A stretch of DNA of 47,324 nt from Sulfurimonas sp. (GCA_002899765.1 PPDH01000043.1:18445-65768), one strand, 5' to 3'; positions 26,287 through 35,053 are shown, numbered from the stretch's first letter. Translations and numbers: made by a program. Notes: generated by a model from the sequence alone, not told the origin.

Positions 26287-26601
26287 ATGAAAAAGTTGAA
26301 TTTTTTATCATTAGTTGCAGCGACTGCAATGGTTTTAAGCATTGGGGCTACGACGCTCAGTGCTGAGGGAATGAAGTGTGGTGCAGGTAAATGCGGCGAT
26401 TCAAAAAAAGAGACATATCGTGACGGAAAGTGTGGTGATTCAAAAAGAGATATGAATCGTGACGGTAAATGCGGCGATTCAAAAAGAGATACGTATCGTG
26501 ACGGTAAATGCGGCGATTCAAAAAGAGATATGAATCGTGACGGGAAGTGTGGCGATTCAAAAAAACAAGCGCCTAAAGCAGGCAAGTGCGGTTCTAATTA
26601 A
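26287..26601 (+). CDS. Secreted Cys-repeat peptide, HvfA-like RiPP metallophore precursor candidate
   Basis: This 104-aa precursor has a signal peptide (residues 1-26, ending TTLSA) followed by KCGAGKCG and five 13-residue repeats of the form GKCGDSKRDxxxRD (residues 34-98), then GKCGSN. Seven cysteines all sit in KCG motifs. The composition and the repeated Gly-Lys-Cys-Gly core resemble HvfA-type precursors, in which EGKCG cysteines are converted to oxazolone/thioamide groups that bind copper. The modifying MNIO (DUF692) enzyme and its HvfC partner are not in this window. A strong ribosome binding site, a Crp/Fnr-type operator and a strong terminator suggest a highly expressed single-gene transcript. 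Unmodified metal binding is an alternative. Confidence 0.7.
   Translation: MKKLNFLSLVAATAMVLSIGATTLSAEGMKCGAGKCGDSKKETYRDGKCGDSKRDMNRDGKCGDSKRDTYRDGKCGDSKRDMNRDGKCGDSKKQAPKAGKCGSN
26386..26580 (+). repeat. Five tandem 39-bp coding repeats
   Basis: Five in-frame units of 39 bases encode the GKCGDSK repeats. Units alternate between TYRD and MNRD endings (1 and 3 versus 2 and 4), which suggests a 78-bp duplication of an older pair. Confidence 0.9.
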
Positions 26602-26608
26602 TATCGTC

Positions 26609-26640
26609 TTTTAAGCAGAGTCACTCTGCTTAAAATTTAT
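26609..26640 (+). terminator. Strong rho-independent terminator
   Basis: TTTTAAGCAGAG (26609-26620) and CTCTGCTTAAAA (26624-26635) form a perfect 12-bp stem with a 3-base loop followed by TTTAT, 8 bases after the Cys-repeat gene. Confidence 0.85.
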
Positions 26641-26678
26641 CCTCAATCATATATTCTTAAATTTTTCACCTTAGACAA

Positions 26679-26696
26679 ATGTAATCAAGCTTACAT
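26679..26696. promoter_or_regulatory. Crp/Fnr-type operator in front of the DoxX gene
   Basis: ATGTAA-TCAAGC-TTACAT is a perfect 18-bp palindrome. It shares ATGTAATC and ACATA with the site at 26204, and its centre (26687.5) is about 41.5 bases upstream of the predicted start site. Confidence 0.6.
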
Positions 26697-26716
26697 ACAG
26701 AGCTATAAATATTTGT

Positions 26717-26722
26717 TATGAT
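26717..26722 (+). promoter_or_regulatory. -10 box of the DoxX gene
   Basis: TATGAT, giving a predicted start at about 26729, 26 bases before the ATG at 26755. Confidence 0.45.
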
Positions 26723-26754
26723 ATGTAAATCCAAAATTGATTAAGGAGCGTATT

Positions 26755-27198
26755 ATGAACTTAAAACAGAGATATCTTGAGTTTTCCAGACTTAGTGAAC
26801 ATGCGAAATCATTTGCTTTGTTGTTAGCACGTTTGACGCTTGCATACGGGTTTTATGGACCTGCAACTACGAAATGGGGTTATATGGCTCATGTAGCTGA
26901 TTGGTTTGGTTCACTCGGTATTCCTTTTCCTACACTTAATGCTTACATGGCGGCAAGTACTGAGATGGCAGGTGTTATACTGCTTAGCTTAGGGCTTTTA
27001 ACCCGACTGATTTCGCTGCCTCTTATCGTTGTGATGATTGTTGCTATCATAACTGTACATCTTCCAAACGGTTTTTCGGCAGGAGAGAACGGCTTTGAAA
27101 TACCTTTTTACTATATGCTGTTCTTGCTTATTTTTGTATCGCATGGAGCAGGTAAATTTAGTCTTGACAGACTTTTTTTCGGTGAAATAAATAAATAA
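26755..27198 (+). CDS. DoxX-family membrane protein (HvfX-like)
   Basis: This 147-aa integral membrane protein of the DoxX family has four hydrophobic helices, a conserved LLLARLTLAYGFYGPATTKW region at 22-41 and ENGFEIPFYYMLFLLIFVSHGAG near the end (shown only as the region about 114-136). Members of this subgroup accompany HvfA-type RiPP operons, where they are named HvfX. I chose the ATG at 26755 because AAGGAG lies 8 bases upstream. It has its own promoter with an operator matching that of the Cys-repeat gene, which supports a shared pathway. Confidence 0.8.
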   Translation: MNLKQRYLEFSRLSEHAKSFALLLARLTLAYGFYGPATTKWGYMAHVADWFGSLGIPFPTLNAYMAASTEMAGVILLSLGLLTRLISLPLIVVMIVAIITVHLPNGFSAGENGFEIPFYYMLFLLIFVSHGAGKFSLDRLFFGEINK

Positions 27199-27260
27199 AT
27201 TGTTTGATTATACCGGGAAAACATACATGAATATAGATAAGTATTTTGAAGAAATGTCGG

Positions 27261-27266
27261 TACAAT
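27261..27266 (+). promoter_or_regulatory. -10 box implying a leaderless start
   Basis: TACAAT ends 5 bases before the ATG at 27272 with no ribosome binding site between. Confidence 0.4.
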
Positions 27267-27271
27267 AAAGT

Positions 27272-27763
27272 ATGATTTTAAATACGCGAAGAAATTTTTT
27301 CAAAAAAAGCTTTTTAGGCGGAGCTGTTTTACTCTTTTACAACTCCTCTTTATATGGAGCGGCGGAGCCTTTAAAAACTCTTACACTTGCGCAAGTAGAC
27401 CTTTTTCCAAAGGTAAAGGAGTTACATGTCGATACCGCTTCTTATCTGCTGCTTATTCTAGACCATTCAAGAATCACTGCTTCACACAAAGAGTTTCTTC
27501 GCAACGGCGTACAATGGCTTCATGAAGAGTCTCTAAAACTTCACGGCAAACTTTACTATAATCTTTTAGAGCATGAGCGACAAGAGGTATTGCAAGAGAT
27601 TTCAGAGTACGGATGTGGCGAGCCATGGATAGATGCTCTTTTGACTTACAGCATGGAAGCACTTTGCAGTGACGTAGTTTACGGTGTAAACAAAAAAGAT
27701 GCAGCGCAAAAATGGCTTGGATTTTGCGCTGGTTTTCCGCACCCAAAAAGAGCTTATCTATGA
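27272..27763 (+). CDS. Gluconate 2-dehydrogenase subunit 3-like protein, Tat-exported
   Basis: This 163-aa protein starts with a twin-arginine signal (TRRNFFKKSFLGGAVLLF), so it is probably folded in the cytoplasm and exported, perhaps together with the flavoprotein encoded next. The rest resembles the small (gamma) subunit of membrane gluconate and related dehydrogenases, with the end GFCAGFPHPKRAYL. It overlaps the GMC gene by four bases (ATGA), indicating a two-subunit complex. No cytochrome c subunit follows, so the electron acceptor is unknown. Confidence 0.8.
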   Translation: MILNTRRNFFKKSFLGGAVLLFYNSSLYGAAEPLKTLTLAQVDLFPKVKELHVDTASYLLLILDHSRITASHKEFLRNGVQWLHEESLKLHGKLYYNLLEHERQEVLQEISEYGCGEPWIDALLTYSMEALCSDVVYGVNKKDAAQKWLGFCAGFPHPKRAYL

Positions 27764-29418
27764 TGTACGATGTTTGTATCATCGGAAGCGGTGCAGGTGG
27801 CTCACCTGTCGCTTATGAGCTGAGTCGTGCAGGCTTTAGTGTAGTTGTGCTTGAAAAAGGAAAAGAGTACAAAGAAGAAGATTTTAACAAAGATGAGCTG
27901 GCGGTTTCGCGGCGTGAGCTTTTTACTCCCGACCTTAAAGATGAGCAGCATGTTATCTATGAACTAAATGAGCGTAAAGAGCACAGAAGATATTTAGGAA
28001 GCGAGCATCAATGGAGTTTTTGGAACGGCTCTATGGTGGGAGGTTCTTCAAATCTTATGAGCGGTTATTTCCATCGTATGAAGCCCAATGACTTTAAGCT
28101 TCTATCTGCCTATGGAGAGATAGAGGGTGCAAATGTAGTTGATTGGCCGCTCTCTTATGAAGAACTGGAACCATACTATGAAAAAGTTGAGCGCATAGTC
28201 GGTGTTAGCGGGGAAGTTGTTTCACACTCTTTTTTAGAGCCCAGAAGCACCTCTCATTTTCCTTATGCAAAACTTGAAGAAAACGGAGTGACAAAGTGGT
28301 TTGATTCGGCATGTAAATCTCTTAACTTTGAGAGCATTCCGACTCCGCGGGCAATAATTCCACATGCGGCACTAAAGCGAAATGGATGCTCTTACTCAAA
28401 CTTTTGCGGGAGTTACGGATGCGCTACGGGTGCAAAAGGGAGTGCCAGAGCCGCACTTCTTCAAAAGTGTGATGCGAGAGTTATTACCGAAGCATTTGTC
28501 TATAAGCTTGAGAGTGATGCAACAAAGGTTACAAAAGCACATTACTATGATAGCGACATGAAGACGCATGAAATTAGTGCAAAAATCTTTGTTTTAGCCG
28601 CACAAGCAATAGAGAGCTCACGTTTGCTCTTAAACTCAAAAAATCGCTTTTTTCCTTATGGTTTGGCAAACAACAATAATCAAGTAGGAAAAAACCTTAT
28701 TTTCTCAGGCGGAGGAGCAGGAGAGGGTCGGTTTCGTTTTGAAACGCTTACGAACGAGCAGCAAAAAGAGCTTATGGAGGTCGGTCTTTTCTTTAACCGC
28801 TCCCTGCAGCAGTGGTATGAGTATAAAAAGAGTGATAAAAAGATTAAAGGCGGAACTATAGACTTTTTGTTTGAACATCAAAATTTGATTCCTCGCATAA
28901 AAAGAGCCTTTTATGATGAAAGGGAAAAAATTATTTGGGGTAAGGCTCTTGAGCAAAAAATTTATAAAGAGCTTACGACTTCAAGAGTCTTAAATTTTGA
29001 AGTTTTTAATGATTGGCTTCCTACGGATGAGTGTTTTGTGGGTATTGAGGAGGAGATTAAAGACAAATACGGTATTCCGGTTGGTGCAATATATCTTTAC
29101 AGCCATCCTATAGATAGAGAAGTAGGTAATGATTTAGCAAAAAAAGCAGTGCAGGTGTTAGAGGAAATGGGAGCCTCTGAGATTAGTTACTCCATCTCAT
29201 CTGCACCTCCGCCAAATATTGTGGCAGGCGGCTGTAGATTTGGAGAGAATCCTCAAACATCCGTACTTGATAAAAACTGCAAAGCACATGAACTAGAGAA
29301 CCTTTATGTTACTGATGCAAGTTTTATGCCCACAGGAGGAAGTGTACCTTATACATGGACTGTTTATGCGAACTCTTTTCGAGTGGCAGATATTTTACGC
29401 AAAAGATTGGAGTCTTAA
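27760..29418 (+). CDS. GMC-family oxidoreductase (gluconate dehydrogenase flavoprotein-like)
   Basis: This 552-aa FAD enzyme has the ADP-binding loop near its start (VCIIGSGAGGSPVAYELS), a substrate domain, and the C-terminal FAD motif NLYVTDASFMPTGGSVPY. GMC dehydrogenases oxidise alcohols or sugars. The usual catalytic histidine motif before GG-x-R-x-G reads NIVAGGCRFG, and the second catalytic His/Asn position appears as SVPYTW, so the normal pair is not obvious. It has no signal of its own and would be exported by riding on the Tat signal of its partner. Start chosen at the ATGA overlap; an ATG at 27763 is equally possible. Confidence 0.83.
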   Translation: MMYDVCIIGSGAGGSPVAYELSRAGFSVVVLEKGKEYKEEDFNKDELAVSRRELFTPDLKDEQHVIYELNERKEHRRYLGSEHQWSFWNGSMVGGSSNLMSGYFHRMKPNDFKLLSAYGEIEGANVVDWPLSYEELEPYYEKVERIVGVSGEVVSHSFLEPRSTSHFPYAKLEENGVTKWFDSACKSLNFESIPTPRAIIPHAALKRNGCSYSNFCGSYGCATGAKGSARAALLQKCDARVITEAFVYKLESDATKVTKAHYYDSDMKTHEISAKIFVLAAQAIESSRLLLNSKNRFFPYGLANNNNQVGKNLIFSGGGAGEGRFRFETLTNEQQKELMEVGLFFNRSLQQWYEYKKSDKKIKGGTIDFLFEHQNLIPRIKRAFYDEREKIIWGKALEQKIYKELTTSRVLNFEVFNDWLPTDECFVGIEEEIKDKYGIPVGAIYLYSHPIDREVGNDLAKKAVQVLEEMGASEISYSISSAPPPNIVAGGCRFGENPQTSVLDKNCKAHELENLYVTDASFMPTGGSVPYTWTVYANSFRVADILRKRLES

Positions 29419-29449
29419 GTTTTTCTTCTCTTGCGTTGATAACTGTTTT

Positions 29450-29785
29450 TTAAAGCGGCATGCCTTCTTTGCCCTCGGCAAGAGAACTTAAAAAACTTTC
29501 CATATCGTATTTTACTCTGTACTCAGGTGTCATGATATGGATTAGGATATCTCCTAAATCAACAACAATCCAGTCACTGCTCTCATCTACGTTGATAAAT
29601 TTTTCTGCAGGTTTGAGCTCATTTTTCAGGTGGTCTAAAAGAGCCATCGTATGTCTTGAGCCGAGTGATGATGCGATAATCGCATAATCTACAAAATAAT
29701 TTTTCTCTCTAAGGTCAAAAACCTCTATCTTCTCTGCTTTGTTTTTGTCTAAAACTTCGGTTATTTTTTCTATTCTGTTTTGCAA
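29450..29785 (-). CDS. rsfS: Ribosomal silencing factor RsfS
   Basis: This 111-aa protein binds ribosomal protein uL14 and blocks subunit joining in starvation. The family features are EVFDLREKNYFVDYAIIASS, the SSDWIVVDLGD segment, and IHIMTPEYR. The start codon is TTG at 29785 with AAGGAA 8 bases upstream. It overlaps the end of the nadD frame by 16 bases, the usual nadD-rsfS arrangement. Confidence 0.94.
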   Translation of the reverse strand: MQNRIEKITEVLDKNKAEKIEVFDLREKNYFVDYAIIASSLGSRHTMALLDHLKNELKPAEKFINVDESSDWIVVDLGDILIHIMTPEYRVKYDMESFLSSLAEGKEGMPL

Positions 29786-30318
29786 TAGTTTTCCTTGTAA
29801 AAATTATATATCTCTTTTGCGCATTTTTTTGGCAGTTTTGAGATTTCAACACACTCTCTAAGTTTTGTTGATGATATTTTTTCATCAACATCCAGTCTTA
29901 AAAACTGCTCTGAAATCTAAATATTGTCTCTTGGAACCACTATAAAAGTTACTAACTTTTTGAGTTCATCATATCTATCCCATTTTTCAAGGCAAGAGAG
30001 GTTGTCCGCACCGATTACAAGATATATTTTTTTATAACTTTTTAATAGATGTTTTACGCTCTCTATTGTTGCTACTTGTCTTTTTTGTAAAACTTCATAC
30101 TCTGAAATTTCTATATTTTTATATTCTGCAAAAATCTCTTTTAGCCACTCCACTCTAAGAGAAGCAGGAGCATAAAATTTTGATTTAAAAGGATTTAAAA
30201 ATGTCGGCATTATTATAACTTTGTCAATTTCTTTGAAATTTATCAAAGCCTTAACAATTGCCTCATGACCGATATGCGGCGGGTCAAAAGAGCCGCCAAA
30301 AAGTGCGATTGTATCCAT
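29770..30318 (-). pseudogene. nadD: Nicotinate-nucleotide adenylyltransferase NadD, interrupted by one in-frame TAG
   Basis: NadD makes nicotinate adenine dinucleotide from NaMN and ATP and is essential for NAD synthesis in most bacteria. The nucleotidyltransferase motif GGSFDPPHIGH is at residues 8-18 and the later IGADNLSCLEKW and FIVVPRDNI segments are intact. The 182-codon frame, a normal length, is cut by TAG at 29917-29919 (codon 134). Downstream the frame reads ISEQFLRLDVDEKISSTKLR, including the conserved ISST-x-LR motif needed for substrate binding. One base change from GAG, AAG or TCG would give this stop. It diverges from gap. The tail overlaps rsfS. Confidence 0.9.
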
Positions 30319-30383
30319 ATTTAAAGCGAATTATAACTAAGTTTAGGTAAAATTGCCCAATTTTTATTTTATTAGGAAATAGT

Positions 30384-31382
30384 ATGGCACTAAAGATAGC
30401 AATTAACGGATTTGGTAGAATCGGCCGCTGTGTGGCTAGGATTGCTGCAACAAGAGATGATGTAGAGATTGTAGCTATAAATGACATGGCAAGCATAGAC
30501 ATGATGCTTTATCTTCTCAAAAACGACTCCGTTCATGGAACATTTAAGAGCAAAGTAGTGCAGATTGATGATGAGAATATCACAATTGACGGCAAAAAGA
30601 TTAGGGTTTTTAGCGACCGTGATCCAAAAAACCTAAAATTTGCCGAGTGCGGTGCAGATATGGTTTTGGAGTGTACAGGCGTATTTTTAAGTAAAAAAGA
30701 TGCTCAGATTCATATCGACAACGGTGTAAAGAAAGTTCTTTTCTCGGCTCCCGCAAAAGATGATACACCTACTTTTGTAATCGGTGTAAACGAGCATCTT
30801 TATGCAGGACAAAATATAGTCTCTAATGCTTAATGTACGACAAACTGTTTAGGACCTATTGCAAAAGTACTTGATGATGCTTTTGGGATAGAAAAAGGTC
30901 TTATGACGACAATTCACTCATATACAAACGATCAAAATATTTTGGATGTGAAACACTCAAAAGACAAGCGCCGTGCACGTGCAGGAGCTATCAACATGAT
31001 TCCAACGACTACGGGTGCCGCAAAAGCAATAGGTCTTGTTCTCCCTCAGCTTCAAGGCAAGCTTCATGGGCAGAGTGTTCGTGTTCCTACACCTAACGTA
31101 TCCATGGTTGATTTAAACGTAATCGTTAAGAAAAACACTACAAAAGAGGAAGTCACGGCAGCATTTAACAGAGCTGCTGATGGTTCGTTGAAGGGAATTA
31201 TTCTTATGGATAAAGAGATGAGAGTTTCTCAGGATTTTGTCGGATGTGAGTACAGCTCTATCGTTGCAGAGGATTTGACTCAAGTTATAGACGGTAATAT
31301 GGTAAAAGTTATGGCTTGGTATGACAATGAGTGTGGATACTCGACAAGACTTTTGGATATGGCTCTGCATATTAGTAAATAG
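30384..31382 (+). pseudogene. gap: Glyceraldehyde-3-phosphate dehydrogenase, interrupted by one in-frame TAA at the active site
   Basis: This enzyme oxidises glyceraldehyde-3-phosphate to 1,3-bisphosphoglycerate (or the reverse in autotrophs). The NAD-binding start KIAINGFGRIGR and the C-terminal [11 protein letters not shown] are intact and the 332-residue frame has normal length. Codon 150 (30831-30833) is TAA; the reading is NIVSNA[15 protein letters not shown]. All GAPDHs have serine there, and TCA to TAA is a single change. The catalytic cysteine is the very next codon (151). The second part has no start with a ribosome binding site upstream of the cysteine. It heads the gap-pgk-tpiA-fabI operon. 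A true stop would abolish the enzyme, so a sequence error or suppression must be considered. Confidence 0.93.
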
Positions 31383-31390
31383 GATAGAAT

Positions 31391-32590
31391 TTGGAACTTT
31401 TAAATATTAAAAATTTAGATATAGCAGGCAAAAAAGTTTTTATCAGATGTGATTTTAACGTGCCGATGGATGAGTTTGGAAATATATCCGACGACCGACG
31501 TATACGCTCTGCTCTTGCTACTATAAACTACTGTCTTGATCAAGATTGCGCAGTCGTGCTTGGCTCTCATCTTGGACGTCCGGAAGGGCAGGTAGTTGAA
31601 AAATATTCGCTTATCTCCGTTGCTAGAAGAATTCAACATCTCTTAAAGAGAGAAGTTATTTTGGCAAAAGATGTAGTTGGTGAAGATGCACTGCTTAGAG
31701 CATCGCAGTTGCAGCAAGGGGAAGTTCTGCTCTTGGAAAATCTGCGCTATGAAGAGGGCGAGACAAAAAATGATGAAGAGCTCTCCAGAAAACTGGCTTC
31801 AATGGCTGATTTTTATATAAATGACGCATTTGGGGTAAGTCATCGCGCTCACTCATCAGTTGAAGGAGTAACACATTTTTTTGATTCAGAGCATAAAGCA
31901 GCCGGATTTTTACTTCAAAAAGAGATACAGTTTTTCGGAAAACTGATACAAAATCCTGTTCGCCCCTTTGCGGCTATAGTAGGCGGTTCAAAGGTTTCGG
32001 GCAAGCTTGAAGCACTTATAAATCTTCTGCCGAGAGTCGATAAAATTCTAATCGGCGGCGGTATGGCATTTACATTTTTAAAAAAGCTGGGGCATGATAT
32101 CGGCGCTTCGCTTGTTGAGGATGATTTGCTTGAAGATGCAGGACATATCATGGAAGAGGCGAAAAAACTCGGTGTTAAATTCTATCTTCCCGTCGATGTT
32201 GTCACGGCCCAAAAGTTTGCCGAGGATTCCATTATAAAAATAACATCTGCTCAGGAAATTCCTTCAGGATGGATGGGTCTTGATATCGGACCTGCAACCG
32301 TAAAACTTTATAAAGAAGTTTTAAGTGATGTTCAGACGGTTTTATGGAACGGTCCCATGGGTGTTTATGAGATGGATAAATTTGCAAGAGGCTCAAACGA
32401 AATAGCGCACTTTGTAGCCGACAGTTATGCTACAACAGTTGTAGGCGGCGGCGATACGGCGGATTTGGTTCAGCGCATAGGAGTTGATGACGAGATGACC
32501 TTTATATCAACGGGCGGCGGAGCTTCTTTGGAACTTCTTGAGGGCAAAGTTTTACCAGGTGTAGCATCTTTGGTTGTTACGGATGGTTAA
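31391..32590 (+). CDS. pgk: Phosphoglycerate kinase
   Basis: This 399-aa enzyme interconverts 1,3-bisphosphoglycerate plus ADP and 3-phosphoglycerate plus ATP. Signatures include [38 protein letters not shown] and the C-terminal GGGDTADLV and STGGGASLE. The start codon is TTG at 31391, with AGGA 6 bases upstream; no ATG is closer to the expected N-terminus. It lies 8 bases after gap. Confidence 0.96.
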   Translation: MELLNIKNLDIAGKKVFIRCDFNVPMDEFGNISDDRRIRSALATINYCLDQDCAVVLGSHLGRPEGQVVEKYSLISVARRIQHLLKREVILAKDVVGEDALLRASQLQQGEVLLLENLRYEEGETKNDEELSRKLASMADFYINDAFGVSHRAHSSVEGVTHFFDSEHKAAGFLLQKEIQFFGKLIQNPVRPFAAIVGGSKVSGKLEALINLLPRVDKILIGGGMAFTFLKKLGHDIGASLVEDDLLEDAGHIMEEAKKLGVKFYLPVDVVTAQKFAEDSIIKITSAQEIPSGWMGLDIGPATVKLYKEVLSDVQTVLWNGPMGVYEMDKFARGSNEIAHFVADSYATTVVGGGDTADLVQRIGVDDEMTFISTGGGASLELLEGKVLPGVASLVVTDG

Positions 32591-32593
32591 GTT

Positions 32594-33301
32594 ATGATTA
32601 TTGCAGCAAATTTAAAAACAAATCTTACAAGAGAGAAAACTCTCAAATATATAAACGAGGTAGAGAGCTTTTTAAGAAAAAACAGCATCTCTCAAGAGGT
32701 TTTTGTTTTTCCTGCAACTTCAAGTTTAAATCCACATGTAGGAGCAGTAGTTGTAGGCGCACAAAATGCCTATCCTACAATTAACGGTGCATTTACAGGT
32801 GAAATCGGTTATGAGCAGCTAGAGGAATTTGGTATAAAAACTATTCTCATCGGTCATAGCGAGAGACGGCATGTTCTAGGTGAGGCGCAAGAAGAACTTG
32901 TTAAAAAGTTCGACTTTTATAAAGAACTCGGCTTTAAGATTATCTACTGTGTCGGTGAACCGTTAGAGATAAGAGAAGCCGGATTTGAGAGTATGATGGA
33001 TTATATTTCTGCGCAGTATAAAGGCATAGACACATCGTATGAAAATCTCATTGTGGCTTATGAACCAGTTTGGGCAATAGGAACAGGTCTTACACCGACA
33101 AATGAAGATATCGTAGCGATACATGCAGAGTTAAAGAAAAAATCATCGGCTCCCCTGCTTTACGGAGGAAGCGTTAAAGTTACAAATGCCAAGGAAGTTT
33201 TGGCTCTTGATGGCGTTGATGGTATTTTGGTAGGCAGTGCCGCACTCTATGCGGAACATTTTTGTACGATGTGCGAATATGCACAATCATTAAATAAATA
33301 A
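32594..33301 (+). CDS. tpiA: Triosephosphate isomerase
   Basis: This 235-aa enzyme interconverts dihydroxyacetone phosphate and glyceraldehyde 3-phosphate. Active-site residues are N6 and K8 (AANLKTN), H88 (IGHSERR) and E157 (AYEPVWAIGTG). The phosphate-binding GGSVK loop is present. Slightly shorter than the usual 250 residues, as in other Epsilonproteobacteria. It follows pgk by 3 bases. Confidence 0.96.
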   Translation: MIIAANLKTNLTREKTLKYINEVESFLRKNSISQEVFVFPATSSLNPHVGAVVVGAQNAYPTINGAFTGEIGYEQLEEFGIKTILIGHSERRHVLGEAQEELVKKFDFYKELGFKIIYCVGEPLEIREAGFESMMDYISAQYKGIDTSYENLIVAYEPVWAIGTGLTPTNEDIVAIHAELKKKSSAPLLYGGSVKVTNAKEVLALDGVDGILVGSAALYAEHFCTMCEYAQSLNK

Positions 33302-33310
33302 AAACTATAG

Positions 33311-34147
<837 letters not shown>

Positions 34148-34165
34148 TATCAATAATACATATAT

Positions 34166-34203
34166 GGCTTGACTCTTTTAGCTAGAGTTAAGCCGCACAT
34201 TTT
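34166..34203 (+). terminator. Rho-independent terminator after fabI
   Basis: GGCTTGACTC (34166-34175) pairs with GAGTTAAGCC (34185-34194) with one G-T pair and a 9-base loop; a short T-run (CATTTTCTT) follows. Confidence 0.7.
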
Positions 34204-34287
34204 CTTACTGCTCTATTTTTAATCAATTATTTGCTCAAACAATAAAATTCTTATGCCATAATTTCTTAATCACAAAAAGGAGATTAA

Positions 34288-34950
34288 ATGAAATCAATAA
34301 AACTTAGTTTATCACTGGCTCTTATCGCGACAATGGCTTTTGCAGAAGAAAAGACATCTGATATCGGCATGAGTGCCAACATGTCAATCACAAGCAACTA
34401 TGTGTGGAGAGGAATGACTCAAAGCCATAACTCCGCAGCAGTACAAGGTGGAGTTGATTTGGATTATAAAGGTTTATATGTAGGTGTCTGGGGATCAAAT
34501 GTAGATTTTTCAGATGATAAAAATTCTTTGGAAGCAGATGTTTATGCAGGATATACAGGCGAACTAGAAGGAATCGGTTTTGATATTGGAGCAATACAGT
34601 ACATTTATCCAAATATGTCAGATGAGTATAACTTTGCAGAGGTCTATTTTGGATTAAGCAAAGAGTGGGAAAAGTTCGGTCTTAGCGCAAAATATAGCGT
34701 AGGTGTTGATACTGATGATTTAGACCCTGAAGATTATTGGGAAGTCGGTGCTTCAGTAAAACTGCCGTATGATATAGGTTTTGCAGCAAGTTACGGTGAC
34801 TATGACAACATAGGCACTAACTACTCGGTAGGACTAAATAAATCATTTGAAAAATTTGATTTAAGTGTCGCGTACATTGATTTTAATCATGACACTGACT
34901 CTAGTTCTGATGAGGACAATGTCGTAGCTACACTCAGCTTTAGCTTTTAA
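34288..34950 (+). CDS. TorF-family putative porin
   Basis: This 220-aa outer-membrane protein has a signal peptide (residues 1-19, ending MAFA) and resembles the TorF/Gcw_chp family: SITSNYVWRGMTQSHNSAA, then GLYVGVWGSNVDF, and a series of paired beta-strands ending ATLSFSF with a terminal phenylalanine. The family is a predicted beta-barrel of unknown transport role. The ATG follows AAAAAGGAGA. It is monocistronic, followed by a folded repeat element. Confidence 0.85.
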   Translation: MKSIKLSLSLALIATMAFAEEKTSDIGMSANMSITSNYVWRGMTQSHNSAAVQGGVDLDYKGLYVGVWGSNVDFSDDKNSLEADVYAGYTGELEGIGFDIGAIQYIYPNMSDEYNFAEVYFGLSKEWEKFGLSAKYSVGVDTDDLDPEDYWEVGASVKLPYDIGFAASYGDYDNIGTNYSVGLNKSFEKFDLSVAYIDFNHDTDSSSDEDNVVATLSFSF

Positions 34951-34959
34951 TTAAAAACT

Positions 34960-35053
34960 AGATTGCCGTGTTTGTCATTGAGATTGCCACGGCTAAAGCC
35001 TCTCAATGACAAAACTCACTCACTGCAAGACTTCAAAGAAGTCGCGGCAGTCT
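34960..35053. repeat. Palindromic repeat element, copy 2
   Basis: An outer AGATTGCCG and CGGCAGTCT pair encloses two hairpins: TTTGTCATTGAGA (34971-34983) with TCTCAATGACAAA (35001-35013), a perfect 13-bp stem whose loop has its own GGC/GCC pair, and GACTTC/GAAGTC around 35029-35043. The AGATTGCCACG...CTCTCAATGAC core matches the copy at 13383. It may end the TorF transcript. Confidence 0.65.

Noticed and set aside
26386-26580. CRISPR-like array
   Set aside because: The 39-bp units are contiguous, have no spacers and encode an in-frame exported Cys-repeat peptide.
26235-26585. Long repetitive open frames on the minus strand across the Cys-repeat gene
   Set aside because: They mirror the 39-bp repeats of the plus-strand gene. 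The plus strand has the signal peptide, ribosome binding site, promoter and terminator.
10780-30833. Change of genetic code (TAA or TAG read as an amino acid)
   Set aside because: Most other genes here end properly at TAA or TAG at family-typical lengths, and both codons occur inside the broken genes. A general reassignment would run proteins on past their ends.
30903-31382. Second part of gap as a separate gene
   Set aside because: The first methionine lies after the catalytic cysteine in the middle of the conserved fold, without a ribosome binding site.
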